From Phytophthora sp. 'mugwort' (Eukaryota; Oomycota; Peronosporomycetes; Peronosporales; Peronosporaceae), in contig JAUCEF010000011.1 of the NCBI GenBank assembly GCA_033558025.1, positions 3,596,001 through 3,660,000 on the forward strand: DNA of 64,000 nt, read 5' to 3'. Each line of letters begins with the position of its first letter. Within the stretch, counting starts at the first letter, position 1. The notes under the pieces were generated by a model. The model had not been told where the DNA came from and did no database searches. It saw only the letters and a program-made list of their open reading frames with translations. A program made the position numbers and the translations under genes. Below are positions 11,240 through 21,095 of the stretch, piece after piece.

Positions 11240-11996
11240 TTACGCACTGACCGTATCCTCCTTGACCGTCGTGATATTCTTTCTCTTCAGTTGCCTCTGC
11301 CGTTTCAGCGCCTCCGCGAAGCGATGATGCAGCAGCATGCCGTCCTATTTCTCCAACTTGTCCTGTATCTCCTTGGAATGTCCAGGAATGTTCAGGACCG
11401 TTTGCAACTTTATGAACCTGCACTGTCGTCTCCACAACTTGCTGGTCAAAGACCTTTTGTAGCCTTCGGAGCTCCCAACGGGAAAGCTCCTGACTCTTCT
11501 GCAGCTCATGAAGCGCTTGATCGACCTGTGTCCTGCTCCTACTGTCTCGTTTGAGTCGCTGATCCTGCTCCTCCGTCCTGCTACGAAGGATCTTTAACTG
11601 CGTATCCGCTGCGGCCCATTTGGCCTCGATCCTGTGAACAGCTGCGACCTGTTCGGCCTGCACTTCCGCTGCGGCTTTGGCCGTGGCAGCCACTTGGCCC
11701 CATAAACTCGAAAGCTTTTGCTTGATCCTAAGGTGGCGAGCGTCGGCCTGGTCCTGCTGACTTTGCAGCTGGTCCTGCAGCTGCGACATTTGGGCCTGTA
11801 GATCTTGGATATCGGTAGGACCATGTTGAAGTGGTTGAGATGGGCGTTGGACCTGCAGGTTCCGAAGCAGTAGCCGATGCAGTCGCTGCAGTTCCGCGGC
11901 CATGCGTAGGATGGAGCTGCGTACAACCGCGGGCACATCGCGCCACTCGGCCTGGCCCTCGAGCAGGACAGGACCGAACGATTCTTCCAGGTCCAT
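11240..11996 (-). CDS. Coiled-coil protein, two exons
   Basis: Exon 1 (11996-11418) and exon 2 (11344-11240) are separated by a 73-bp intron that starts GTTCAT and ends AAATAG; the join is in phase 0 and gives 227 aa. Reading through the intron leads to a less plausible Gly-rich tail ending at 11214, whereas the spliced tail is basic and helical like the rest. Residues 30-190 are rich in Gln, Leu, Lys and Arg in a heptad-like pattern (LQAQMSQLQDQLQSQQDQ), so a long coiled coil is likely. No catalytic domain is seen and I do not recognise the family. A structural or adaptor role is possible. Confidence 0.65.
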
Positions 11997-12125
11997 TTTG
12001 CGCTTAATGAGTTAGCGTTTACTTCAAGTCTTCGATGTTGACATAATGTAACGTTAAGAAGTAAATATTGTGTAGCTTACATTATTTTGCAACGAAGCCA
12101 CCATCATTCTGCGTAACGCCTGGAC

Positions 12126-14130
12126 ATGGCTGATATGGAGAGCTCCGCCACCGGTACGTTGCTCCTCATTACGTCACACATTGCACTTAACCGCATGCAC
12201 ATGCCATCACCTTCTTCTCCTGCGTCTTGTGCATCTCTCTGTATCGGTTGCGCACTGTCCTTATGCAAAAGACTGCGTACCATTTTCCGCACTAAATCAT
12301 GCCCCCCCTTCACACTGTGCAACAGGCGGCACTAAGCGCAAGCTCCAAAAGGAAAACGCCTTCACGGCCAAGGCCGAGAGCGGAACTCTCAAAGTGAAAA
12401 TATTACGGCGCGATCAGTGGTCGGCACACAATATGTCCATCTCTACGTCCCCAACGTCCATCATAAGGACGAGGACTCGACGAGCTTCCAGACCACCCCC
12501 GCCCCCGGACTCGCCGCCCAAGCCTCGCCCCAACAGGAAACATGTACCCATCTTCTACGAGCCACAGTTCCGCCAGCCCATTAAGAGAGGGGGCAGTAAT
12601 AGCCACAGCAGCAGCTCTACGGACGAGCACTCGACGTCCTCCACGGGTGTGCCAGGTATCCACTCGACGTCTACGGACGCTTCCAGTGCTGCTTCAGGCT
12701 CGACGAGCTCCAGCTTCGTGTCACAGCTGTCGGATGTGAAGCTGCAGTCGGCGAGCGTCAGTGGAGGGGACGTGGGTCTGCCACCTAGAGCGAACCCGCT
12801 GTTTGCTCGGAATGACAGTGACGGATTGGGTACGCTAGGAGAGTTGCTACGACCGTATATGCCTTCGGGGTCGGCGGGATTGCAGCCGAGTTTCCCGCTT
12901 GGAGGAGGGCAGTCGACAGGAACATTGTCTTCGACAGGGCAGCTGGTTGACCAGACGGCAGGACTGTCGTCGGCGCTGCACCAGCTTGCGTCGTCTTCTG
13001 CATCATATCGCTCAGCGCTGGATGCACTCTCGACGGTGACGGACGGGAGCTCTACTTCAGCTGCGGATGCTTCTGCCCGTACGATTGCGGTGTCTTCTGC
13101 TGCGTCGTCTACAGCATCGGAGACGACGCAGAGTGGAGCAGATGGAGGACTGGAGAACTACAAGTTTGATCCGTTCGCCGCACTGCAAACAGCTATCGAT
13201 CATGCTCGACGTGCATCAATGATAACTGAATGCAATACCGATACACACCGTGATGTTGGTCGCCCCGACAGCAGCGCTCGATTTTACAGGTTGGAGCCGT
13301 CGGGATTAAGTGGAGAAACAACATACAAGAACGGCGACACTTTGTCGAGAAGTGTCGGGCCTCCACCAGAACTCCCTCCTGCGTTTACCCTGCAGAATTC
13401 ATTGATAGGGGGAGGAATTCAGCGCTTCGCTCCATCAAAATCTGCTTCAGCGAACCGCAATAAGGACGCTTCTACTTCTACTTCAACCGAAGATCGTGGT
13501 GCTAAAGATGCAATCGCTGCGCTTGGCCCCCCACCGGATGCTCCACCATCGTTTCTTCTCTCGAACTCCCTAACGGGTGGGGGCATTTCGATATTAGACT
13601 TGCCCAGGTCAAACCCAAGTCTGGACAGACTAGGCTCATTAACCAGATTGATCAGCCAGGCGAACGAGACCGCGAAAGACCTGAACACGTCGCTGTCATC
13701 TCCGCCAAAGACGCATCTTAGTCTGGATAGACTAGTTTCGTTGACAAGTGTGGCCAGCGAGGACGGGGAGTCAACCAAGGGCGTCAACTTGACAGTGTCA
13801 GCTTCCGTACCGGATACAAACTCTACATCTTCGAGCACCACTCACAACACTGAAGGGAGCAATAGCGAGGCTACCGAGTTGGGTCCACCACCTACTGGGC
13901 CGCCTGCCTTCACGATCGGAAACTCGCTCATGGGGGGAGGCATCGAGCTGCAACCCCCAGCAGCAACCGTCAACACACACAATTTCGACTGGAAACTAAA
14001 CCGATCTGCATTAAGCAGCGGCGAAAATGTCAAGACGAGCCCAGGCGCTAGCAGGGAGATAAGTCATGGATTGCGAGCAAGGCTTGAGCGAACATCGGCA
14101 TCGTCGCAGAAGGGCACGGACAAGTCATAG
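12126..14130 (+). CDS. Ser/Pro-rich disordered protein with triplicated GPPP...NSL.GGGI motif
   Basis: Exon 1 is 12126-12153 and exon 2 is 12326-14130. The 172-bp intron starts GTACGT and the join restores one reading frame (610 aa, starting MADMESSATGGTKRK). The protein is mostly Ser, Thr, Ala and Pro and probably disordered. A proline-rich stretch (PPPPPDSPPKPRP) near 12490 could bind SH3 or WW domains. Three 22-residue repeats at 13357-13422, 13525-13590 and 13881-13946 follow the pattern GPPP-x2-PP-x-F-x3-NSL-x-GGGI. Between the second and third are two repeats of a LDRL-x-SLT-x-L type segment. I do not know the family. The repeated motif looks like a short linear binding motif under selection. 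It runs convergently toward the PDZ-like/DUSP gene. Confidence 0.7.
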
Positions 14131-14312
14131 CAGCTTTTTGTCCAATACACTCGTCTCAAGTCGTACCAATAGGCGGCCCCATGTCGTACAAAATACTTGA
14201 AGCAGAATTGAGTACTTGCTTTGTTTTTTAGAACCTGCAATACTTACTTAAGTAGCAACAGAAGTGCGCCTGTGATATTATCATTTGGCTGTGTGTTATA
14301 TTTAAAGTGTAC

Positions 14313-15959
14313 TTAATTGACCTGAACCTGGCATTTCTCGCGAAGGCTGGTAGCTAAACCCGTTGCCTGAACCTGAGAATCGTGGAGTATTTCATCAATA
14401 TTGTCGGGTGCTTCCGAGTTAATATCGAGTGTATATCTTGCGATCGGGGGAGCGTCTCCAGGACTGTGGAGAGCTGTGAGTAAACTCCAGACCATTGGAG
14501 AAACAAAGCGGAAATCTTTCATGATCTCGAGTCCAGGACGAACGAATGCAGCTCGATTCGGATCATGACCAGAAGTCCATCCAGGCAGCAAAAGCTGGTC
14601 ATTCGTCAGTGGACCAGGCTCAGGTTCTCCTTTCGCCACGAAAAGCACCCAACGGTTCATCCACTCAGTGTGAACTACAAACCAGCATTCTTTAAACTTG
14701 AGCTCCTTGCGATCATAATTCATTATCAGCTTGAGCTCGAGACGTCGTCGTAGCTCCAAATCTTCCGTGTAGGTGGGGAGAGATGCCTGGATCAAACTCA
14801 TCCGCTGCATAGCGACGGCAGAGATTCTCCGAGCTGTTGGAGACGACGCTGCTGGCGCTGAAACAGCTGCAGATATTACTTGAACGGTGACTTTAACTGG
14901 AGGTGGCAGACGGAAGCTTAGTCGTCGTGGTTCCCCACTCATTCGACCAAGTCGCTCTCGAATCCCTGCTAATGACTCTTGGGAGACATCTTCACCATTA
15001 ATCTCCACGATCTCAGCACCGGAAGATACACTGCCGCTCTGTTCAAGCATACCACGAGATCCATCAGGTAATGGGACAAAACCCACGACTACAGCACGAG
15101 TTGCGAAGTGGCCATCGAGATTGAGACCAAGAGATCCAGGAGGAACCTCGATACTGACGACTTGATCAGTTGCGCTTGGCACATATGGATGTTTGTCGGC
15201 TTCAAGAGGACGATCTTCCATTCCCGTGACTCGCACAAATGAAGCTGGTCTACCTGTTGTTTTTAACGTCTGAGGAACGCGTGATGCGGTTAGTTCAGGA
15301 GTTGGCTGAGCAGGTGGCGTCACTTCTGCTGATGTCACACGGGGAATTGAAGCCGCTAATGTGGTCGCAGCACGGAGACCGCTCCAGAGTATACTTGACC
15401 ATTCGCCTCCAGTCTTGGTCCCTTCACTGCTCTCCATAAGGTTCGTGGAGCTACTGGTCGGACCGATCATAAGCTTGGACTTGTCGTCTTCATAACGAGG
15501 CGTTGCCAGCTTGTGATAGCTTTCAGGTGGCACTTTAAAGCGTAGTTGGCGCTTCAGATGAGAAGCTTCACGCAAGATGACACCAATCTCCGACAGAGTT
15601 TTCCTTGGCTGCTGCATGAAGTCGAACCTGTCCATGCCGATTAAGACGCTGCCATGAGGGACTACGCCACTTGCTTCAACGGCACCTGGTGCACCTTGAC
15701 GGGTCACTGGAGCGAAATCGTCCAATAAAGCCGCGTCGGAGCAGCTTCCGTCCAGCAGAATTCCTAATGGACCTGCAGGCGCAGTGATCTCGACGATTGG
15801 CCATGACGTGATGTCCATCCCCGCCACAAAAAGGCTTAAAGGTTTGACTACCCCACCGGACATGTGGGAGAAATTCCCCGTTGGTGTCGTTCCTGGTGTC
15901 TTGTGGAGAGGATCATTCTCCGATGACGTTGGCTTAGTCGTCGAAAACAGCGCCAGCAT
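14313..15959 (-). CDS. Protein with two PDZ-like modules and a C-terminal DUSP domain
   Basis: A single-exon gene of 548 aa. Two copies of a PDZ-like module can be aligned to each other. The first is near residues 50-165 (ITAPAGPLGILLDG...GSVLIGMDRFDF) and the second near 265-350 (IEVPPGSLGLNLDG...GAEIVEINGEDV). The carboxylate-binding loop of a standard PDZ (GLGF) is here PLGI or SLGL. Residues 420-510 fit the DUSP domain of ubiquitin-specific proteases: WFVVHTEWMNRWVLFV, then GPLTNDQLL, then DFRFVSPMVWSLL. No Cys/His protease domain is present, so it is not itself a deubiquitinase. The kinase gene directly upstream on the same strand starts with the same PDZ-like module. A scaffold or adaptor role is inferred. 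Confidence 0.75.
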   Translation of the reverse strand: MLALFSTTKPTSSENDPLHKTPGTTPTGNFSHMSGGVVKPLSLFVAGMDITSWPIVEITAPAGPLGILLDGSCSDAALLDDFAPVTRQGAPGAVEASGVVPHGSVLIGMDRFDFMQQPRKTLSEIGVILREASHLKRQLRFKVPPESYHKLATPRYEDDKSKLMIGPTSSSTNLMESSEGTKTGGEWSSILWSGLRAATTLAASIPRVTSAEVTPPAQPTPELTASRVPQTLKTTGRPASFVRVTGMEDRPLEADKHPYVPSATDQVVSIEVPPGSLGLNLDGHFATRAVVVGFVPLPDGSRGMLEQSGSVSSGAEIVEINGEDVSQESLAGIRERLGRMSGEPRRLSFRLPPPVKVTVQVISAAVSAPAASSPTARRISAVAMQRMSLIQASLPTYTEDLELRRRLELKLIMNYDRKELKFKECWFVVHTEWMNRWVLFVAKGEPEPGPLTNDQLLLPGWTSGHDPNRAAFVRPGLEIMKDFRFVSPMVWSLLTALHSPGDAPPIARYTLDINSEAPDNIDEILHDSQVQATGLATSLREKCQVQVN

Positions 15960-16387
15960 GATGCGGATCCCACTGCTTTTAAGTGTGATTATGAGCTGGT
16001 TCGATCACTTGGCCACAAGCTGGGAAATAGCACAGTGACAATTTATCGGTGGTGACTTGTAATTCAGTTCATTCCGACCATTTCAAGCCTGCAAGTCCTC
16101 GACCATGATCGGACCCCACGTCCTCAACCTATTTCCAGACCTGCAGGTCTTTTCATCCACCAAATGTGAAACGCACCATGATGGGCAGCCTCAAGGCATC
16201 ATCCATCGATATAACGCCATTCTCATTTTCCATCTCACTTTTTTTTTGTCTTTCTTACCGCATTAAGCGGTCCAGGAATGTGTCTTCAACGTCTTGAAGT
16301 AGTATGTGCGACCTGCTCCACACGTGAGTAATGCACACAAGCTCTAGCGCGTCTCGAACATGTAAAAAGCGACCGCTTGATCCTAAT

Positions 16388-17815
16388 CTACTGAGAAGCT
16401 GTGGGTGCTGGGGGTGGCACAGCAGAGCCATTCACCGACATATTCATGACGGCAGGGGCACTCTGAGTCTGCTTGTCTTGTTCATCGCCGCTGTCCTTGC
16501 TGCTACGTGGACTGCCTCCAAGCGTAAGCGCCTTCGTGAGAGAAATCGTGGCCTTGACAGTGCTAACCGCAGCTCGGAATTTCCGACGGGCGTTGAACTT
16601 GCGCAGCTCTTCCAGTGCCGCGGTAAGCTGCACGTCCTTGACCCCGTCGCCAGCAATCCAGGGGTGTTCCAGCAGCTGACGCGCTGTCCAGCGCTCTGCA
16701 GGCTTCAAGATGAGCATCTTACTGATGAGGTCCTTGGCCTCTGTCGACACATCGTCCCAATAGGGTGAGTCAAACTCGTAGCGTCCAGCCTTGATTAGTC
16801 TGAACAGCACACCCTGGTTATCGTGGTGGAACGGCGGATAACCGCACAAGAGGATGTACGTGATCACTCCGATGCTCCAGATGTCCACTTCTTTGCCGTA
16901 CGGCTTGGACATCAAGATCTCAGGTGCTACGTAGCCGGGTGTGCCACACGCCGTTGATAGACCCGCGTCTCCGTTCTGGATCGCCGCCTTCTTGGCAAAA
17001 CCAAAGTCTGCCAGCTTAATGTCGGCGTCGTCCTCTGCGCTGCTCAGCAACAAGTTCTCAGGTTTCAAGTCGCGGTGCACCACGTCCGAATCGTGACAGA
17101 ACGCAATGGTCTCCAACAACACCTTGACGAGGTCTCTGGCCTCTCTCTCCGAGTAAAAATTCTTCTTGACAATGCGTTCAAAGAGCTCGCCACCGGGCAT
17201 GTACTCGGTCACGAGAAAAAAGTATTTTTCCTCCTGGAATACGTCGTAAAGCTTGACAATGTGCGGGTGCTGCATCTCCCGCAGGATCTTGACCTCGGCT
17301 ACAAGAGCCTGAAGGTCGTCGGCCGACAACTGCGTGCGCTTGATGCACTTGATAGCGAACCGCTCGCCCGTCGCCTTGTGTGTGGCCTCTCGCACCACCG
17401 AGAATGTACCGGCGCCGAGCTCCTTACCCAGTGTGTACACGTCCGCGAAGCGTTTGCCGCTTTCATGGGCCGCGATCTCTTCAAATTGCACGGCGGGGGG
17501 CGGCGGTGGCACCAGGAAGCGCACGACGCGTTGGTCGCCGCTGGTGCTCACGAGAATCTCGCGGATCTTCTCAAAGCTCCACGAGGCCTCGACGTCTGTG
17601 AAGTCGTGCTCGTTCACGCCCAGAAGAAGCGACGTGGGGCCGATCTCGCCCTGCCGCTCGAGGGCGCCGGGTTCGGCGCCGCTACCTACGGGACGGAAGC
17701 CGTCCACGATGACGTGGCCCTCGCCTGTGGGACTTTTGCTGACGATGAGGCCTAAGGGACCCGCGGGCACGACGACGTCCACGCGCTTCCACTGCGACCG
17801 GTCGGGGATCGCCAT
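16388..17815 (-). CDS. CaMK-type protein kinase with N-terminal PDZ-like module
   Basis: A single-exon gene of 475 aa. Residues 10-105 form the PDZ-like module seen twice in the neighbouring gene (VVVPAGPLGLIVSK...TSLLLGVNEHDF). Residues 127-390 are a complete Ser/Thr kinase domain: Gly-rich loop LGAGTFSVV, ATP-binding Lys156, catalytic HRDLKPEN with Asp249, DFG at 270-272, APE at 297-299 and a conserved Arg in the C-lobe (PAERWTARQLLEHPWI). The features fit the calcium/calmodulin-dependent kinase group. The tail has basic and hydrophobic residues (KFRAAVSTVKATISLTKAL) that could bind calmodulin or act as an autoinhibitory helix, but no EF-hands are present. A PDZ-type module fused to a CaMK-like kinase is not an architecture I know from animals or plants. 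Confidence 0.88.
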   Translation of the reverse strand: MAIPDRSQWKRVDVVVPAGPLGLIVSKSPTGEGHVIVDGFRPVGSGAEPGALERQGEIGPTSLLLGVNEHDFTDVEASWSFEKIREILVSTSGDQRVVRFLVPPPPPAVQFEEIAAHESGKRFADVYTLGKELGAGTFSVVREATHKATGERFAIKCIKRTQLSADDLQALVAEVKILREMQHPHIVKLYDVFQEEKYFFLVTEYMPGGELFERIVKKNFYSEREARDLVKVLLETIAFCHDSDVVHRDLKPENLLLSSAEDDADIKLADFGFAKKAAIQNGDAGLSTACGTPGYVAPEILMSKPYGKEVDIWSIGVITYILLCGYPPFHHDNQGVLFRLIKAGRYEFDSPYWDDVSTEAKDLISKMLILKPAERWTARQLLEHPWIAGDGVKDVQLTAALEELRKFNARRKFRAAVSTVKATISLTKALTLGGSPRSSKDSGDEQDKQTQSAPAVMNMSVNGSAVPPPAPTASQ

Positions 17816-18181
17816 GGTCGAGGTGTATACTGCAGTGCTGGTGGTGGTTATTCAAGTGAGCTCTCAAGAGCAACAGTCTAATAATGGCGCGTTGTCTTGG
17901 TGTGGCGGACGTCACTGGTCGCACTTAAGCTGGGACATAGTGAATGCAAGTGACTTGACAGGCGTGGCCCTGTTTCTGTTTGGTGTCGGAATATCCACCG
18001 GATAATTCAGCGTGTCGAGGACTTGTTGCTGAAGTTGGTCTCGCGCTCGATGGCGTCGGAGACAGGCCACGGCGAAAGGAATATCCACTCTTCTAGTGCA
18101 AAACGCGCGCGGTAGGAGCCAGAGTGAAGCCCCGCGGCGAGTCAGGAGCTGCTACAGCTGCGCTTCCGGGCGCTGCGGACG

Positions 18182-18872
18182 ATGTTCGATGCCGCGCAGA
18201 CCGTGGCAGACATGCACGAGGCCTGGGGGGTCGTGGCCTCCAGGCTCAACGCGGTGGAGAAGCTGGGGCTGGTCGTGGACGCCGTCAAGTGCAGCGACCA
18301 GCTTACAAGGTTGAGACAGCAGTGGCAGGAGAGCAGCACGGCGCAACTGCATCTCATGATGGCCGAGTGCTTCATTGATAACACAGAAATTCCGGTGCAG
18401 TCCTCACCAACGAGGAGCAGCATTAAAAAAACGATGGAGGAGGCATAGGAGGCGAGGAGGGAAGTATCCCCGGAGAGGAAGAAGACGGCGATAGGAACAG
18501 AGCCGGCAGAGGCGACGTTGATGCCAATTAAAGCGCCACTGCTGTATCACATGTTGACGCTTGAGCCAGCTCCGATATCTCACCAGGAAGCATTTTTAGC
18601 TGTAAAAATGCTTCCTGGTGAGATTCCAAATTCCGTTGTCGTATCAACACAAAGCGCCAGTATCGTCCACGCCAGCTCAGTTAGTTGAACAGGAAACGCC
18701 GTCGGCAAGTCAAGCTGAAGCCCAACTAATTGAAGAGGAAGAGTTCCCCAGACAGGACGAGATCATGCGCGCGCTTGAGAAGCGGTCCGAACAGCTAGAG
18801 CGACTGGCGCAATCGCACCTACAACTTGCAGATGTTACGCAGAAACTCATGGAGGCTCTAGTCAATCGGTAG
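18182..18872 (+). pseudogene. Broken coiled-coil ORF
   Basis: An open frame starts at the ATG at 18182 (helical, MFDAAQTVADMHEAWGVVASR...) and stops at 18446-18448, yet the same frame continues with coding-like sequence to about 18690. After that the coding-like frame changes to one ending at 18870-18872, which is acidic and helical (MRALEKRSEQLERLAQSHLQ). One in-frame stop and one frameshift are therefore needed to read it as one protein. The frame change lies close to the perfect palindrome at 18577-18624. A spliced gene is an alternative but I see no convincing introns. No family recognised. It is separated from the divergent kinase gene by about 370 bp. Confidence 0.4.
18577..18624. repeat. 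Perfect inverted repeat, 22-bp arms, 4-nt loop
   Basis: Arms 18577-18598 and 18603-18624 are perfect reverse complements around the loop GCTG at 18599-18602. The flanking bases do not pair. It lies within the broken coiled-coil ORF. The arms are not GC-rich and are not followed by a T tract, so a terminator is unlikely. Confidence 0.95.
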
Positions 18873-19160
18873 AGCAGGACGTTGTGGAATAGCAACTTGC
18901 CCCCTATGTAAAAAACGCCTTACAGAAGTGTTTTCCAAACAATATGCCGCAAGCCAGGGTAACTCATGATGTGGCATATTGACGAGTGCTCACTACATAG
19001 TACTTCTGAAGTATTATTTAGGTCATATATGCTATTTATCACTCCAATAGTAGTATCTAATACTACTAATTTTAATAATACTGCTAAAAAGTCTTATTGA
19101 TTGGCTCAAAAATATCGCTTCCGCATTTGACTCCAAGCGCGGATCCGAGCTCCATCCACC

Positions 19161-19939
19161 ATGTTTAAGCGCTTCAGCGTCGAGGAGCACGTGAGCACCA
19201 GTAGCAAGGTCAAGTCCTCGCAGCAGCGCAGCATCCGCTCGAAGGTGCTGGAGCAGTATCCGGATCTGGAGCCGTACGCTGAGATGCTCATGCCCAAGAA
19301 GGCGCCGATGGTTGTGGCCAAGTGGTTCGTCTCCGTCGTGTCTGATATATCGTGAATTGTAAGATTTCTGGAATGCTCGCACTAAACATAGATGTTATAT
19401 GACACCAGCCACAACCACATCCAGATCGTGCTGCATGAGGGCGAGCCCGTCTTCTTCAACCAGCGCGACGGCCCCTTCATGCCAACGCTTAAGCTGCTGC
19501 ACAAGGTTCCGCACGTCATGAAACAGGTGCGCGCCGACAAGGGCGCGATCCCGTTCGTGCTCTCGGGCGCCAACGTTATGTGCCCCGGTCTCACGTCGGC
19601 CGGCGGCGACATGCCTGAGTCTCTGCAGGACGGCACGCCCGTGGTAGGTGCAGCGCTTTTGGTTGTTGAGGCTCTATGGTGATGCTAAGGTTTTCATTGC
19701 TTGCAGGCAATCATGGCGGAGGGCAAGGAACACGCCATGGCCATTGGCATCCTCACCATGTCTACCGACGACATGTACGTGCGCGGCTGCGTTGAAGTGA
19801 AGATGCTGGGAGATTATTGACGAGTTTCTGTGGGTTGTTGTTGTGTGTGATCTGCAGCCGGAACAAGAACAAGGGTGTGGCTATCGAGATGGTGCACTTC
19901 CTAGGTGACGACCTATGGACGTGCCCCAACATTGATTAG
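19161..19939 (+). CDS. MCTS1: MCTS1/MCT-1 translation reinitiation factor (PUA domain)
   Basis: The protein begins [20 protein letters not shown] and matches MCTS1 across its length, including [32 protein letters not shown] and [15 protein letters not shown]. The C-terminal half is a PUA RNA-binding domain. With DENR, MCTS1 promotes 40S recycling and reinitiation in the cytoplasm. I read exon 1 from 19161 to near 19324-19350 (donor uncertain), exon 2 19392-19643, exon 3 19707-19774 and exon 4 19858-19939. The last join makes a codon from both exons and gives STDDI+RNKNKG, as in other MCTS1 proteins. Total length is about 180-190 aa, normal for the family. Only the exon 1 donor is unresolved, because no GT site near the conserved end of [11 protein letters not shown] joins in frame without adding a few residues. 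Confidence 0.9.
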
Positions 19940-20211
19940 ACCGCGAAGTATCGAAGTGACGAGTCTAGAGGACACTCATTGGCCACTAGCGATGAAGGTG
20001 ATCACAACATGATGTGATCTCGAACATTTTTCATAGATATCCGCTTTACTCTACTCCTGTTGTTGGGCTAACCGACGTGACTCTTTATCAGAGCTAGTAG
20101 GCCGATGGGCGTTGATCACGACTCCAACCTGGCCCTCGTTCGCTTTCAGCTGGGCCCGTCACGTCCAACGTCATTTTCTTGACTACGCTGCACTTCCTGC
20201 CCTAGCAACGA

Positions 20212-21003
20212 TTAGCGTGGCTTTGCTGAGTTTGCTGAGTTTGCTGAAGCTCTTGCTGTACGGCTCGAAGTGACGTACATGTAATCGTGAAAAGCTCGAT
20301 GAGACAGAATCGACCAAGCTATGGCAGCGCCTTGGCCATCTTTTGTTTTACTAGCAATACAAGTAGGCTTATTTCTTCCGTGGGGGTGCACGAGTTTAAG
20401 CTGCTGCATGAGACTAGGCATTAGTGCGTCGAGCACTAGAACGCAACGAAACCATAGCCACCAAGCGATAACAGCAAGGCTAGACGACACTCTCCAAGGT
20501 AGTAAGTCCAGTAAACACACAGCTAGTGCTGTGCCCTGACACGTTGAAAAAAGTACGTCAAAATCCCACACAACCAAACGCAGTAGGTCTCTCTGTGCGA
20601 GCGAGAAAATCACAAACATGAACATTAGTGAACATACAGCTGCTACGCTCGCAATACCCAATTGAAGCTGATCTGTTGAGCCGTGCTCCTCGCGATACAG
20701 CTCACTACCAGCAGAATCATGAATGGACTACTGATGATATGGGCTTGACAGCGGTCGGGAACGTACGATACTTAGAATCAATAACCACGACGCTCTGGGA
20801 GCTGAGCCAATGCACGAGTTCGCTCGAATGTCTCCGAAGATCACGCCCAGCGCCATCCAGTTGAGCGTATTGAGCGCTGTAACGAACCAAAACTCGTAGT
20901 GAGGGGCCAGCAGAACCAGCACGTCGAGCGAGAAGAAGGTGACGAAGATGACAGGGGGCGCTATAAATGTAGCCATCTTGTCGTGTTCCAAAATAATATT
21001 CAC
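20212..21003 (-). pseudogene. Decayed copy of the multi-span membrane protein family
   Basis: Two blocks match the intact paralogues at 36255-40332. Block 1 (about 20930-20740) has HYEFWFVTALNTLNWMAL and then, after a frameshift near 20815, WLSSQSVVVID in another frame; the intact copy has YEFWFISGLSTITWISL and WLSSQLVVSID. Block 2 (about 20655-20420) has QRDLLRLVVWDFDVLFST and CLLDLLPWRVSSSLAV, against QRDLMSLLMWNFDVLFST and CLLDLLRWDVSSSLAV. In the intact gene the blocks are about 600-700 bp apart; here they nearly touch, so a large internal deletion has occurred. The N-terminal region and C-terminal tail are missing. It sits between MCTS1 and ISCA2 on the opposite strand to both. Confidence 0.85.
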
Positions 21004-21095
21004 TGTTTACGTGTACATAATACAGTCCTTAGTATAAAAGGAACGTTAGTGAATGATGGGTGACCTACGTAATCGGCCATTTTGGAAGCGGCATC

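Noticed and set aside
11129..11554. 141-residue + strand frame
   Set aside because: Antisense to the spliced coiled-coil gene and without features.
17075..17755. 226-residue + strand open frame over the kinase
   Set aside because: Antisense shadow of the kinase domain; no independent protein features.
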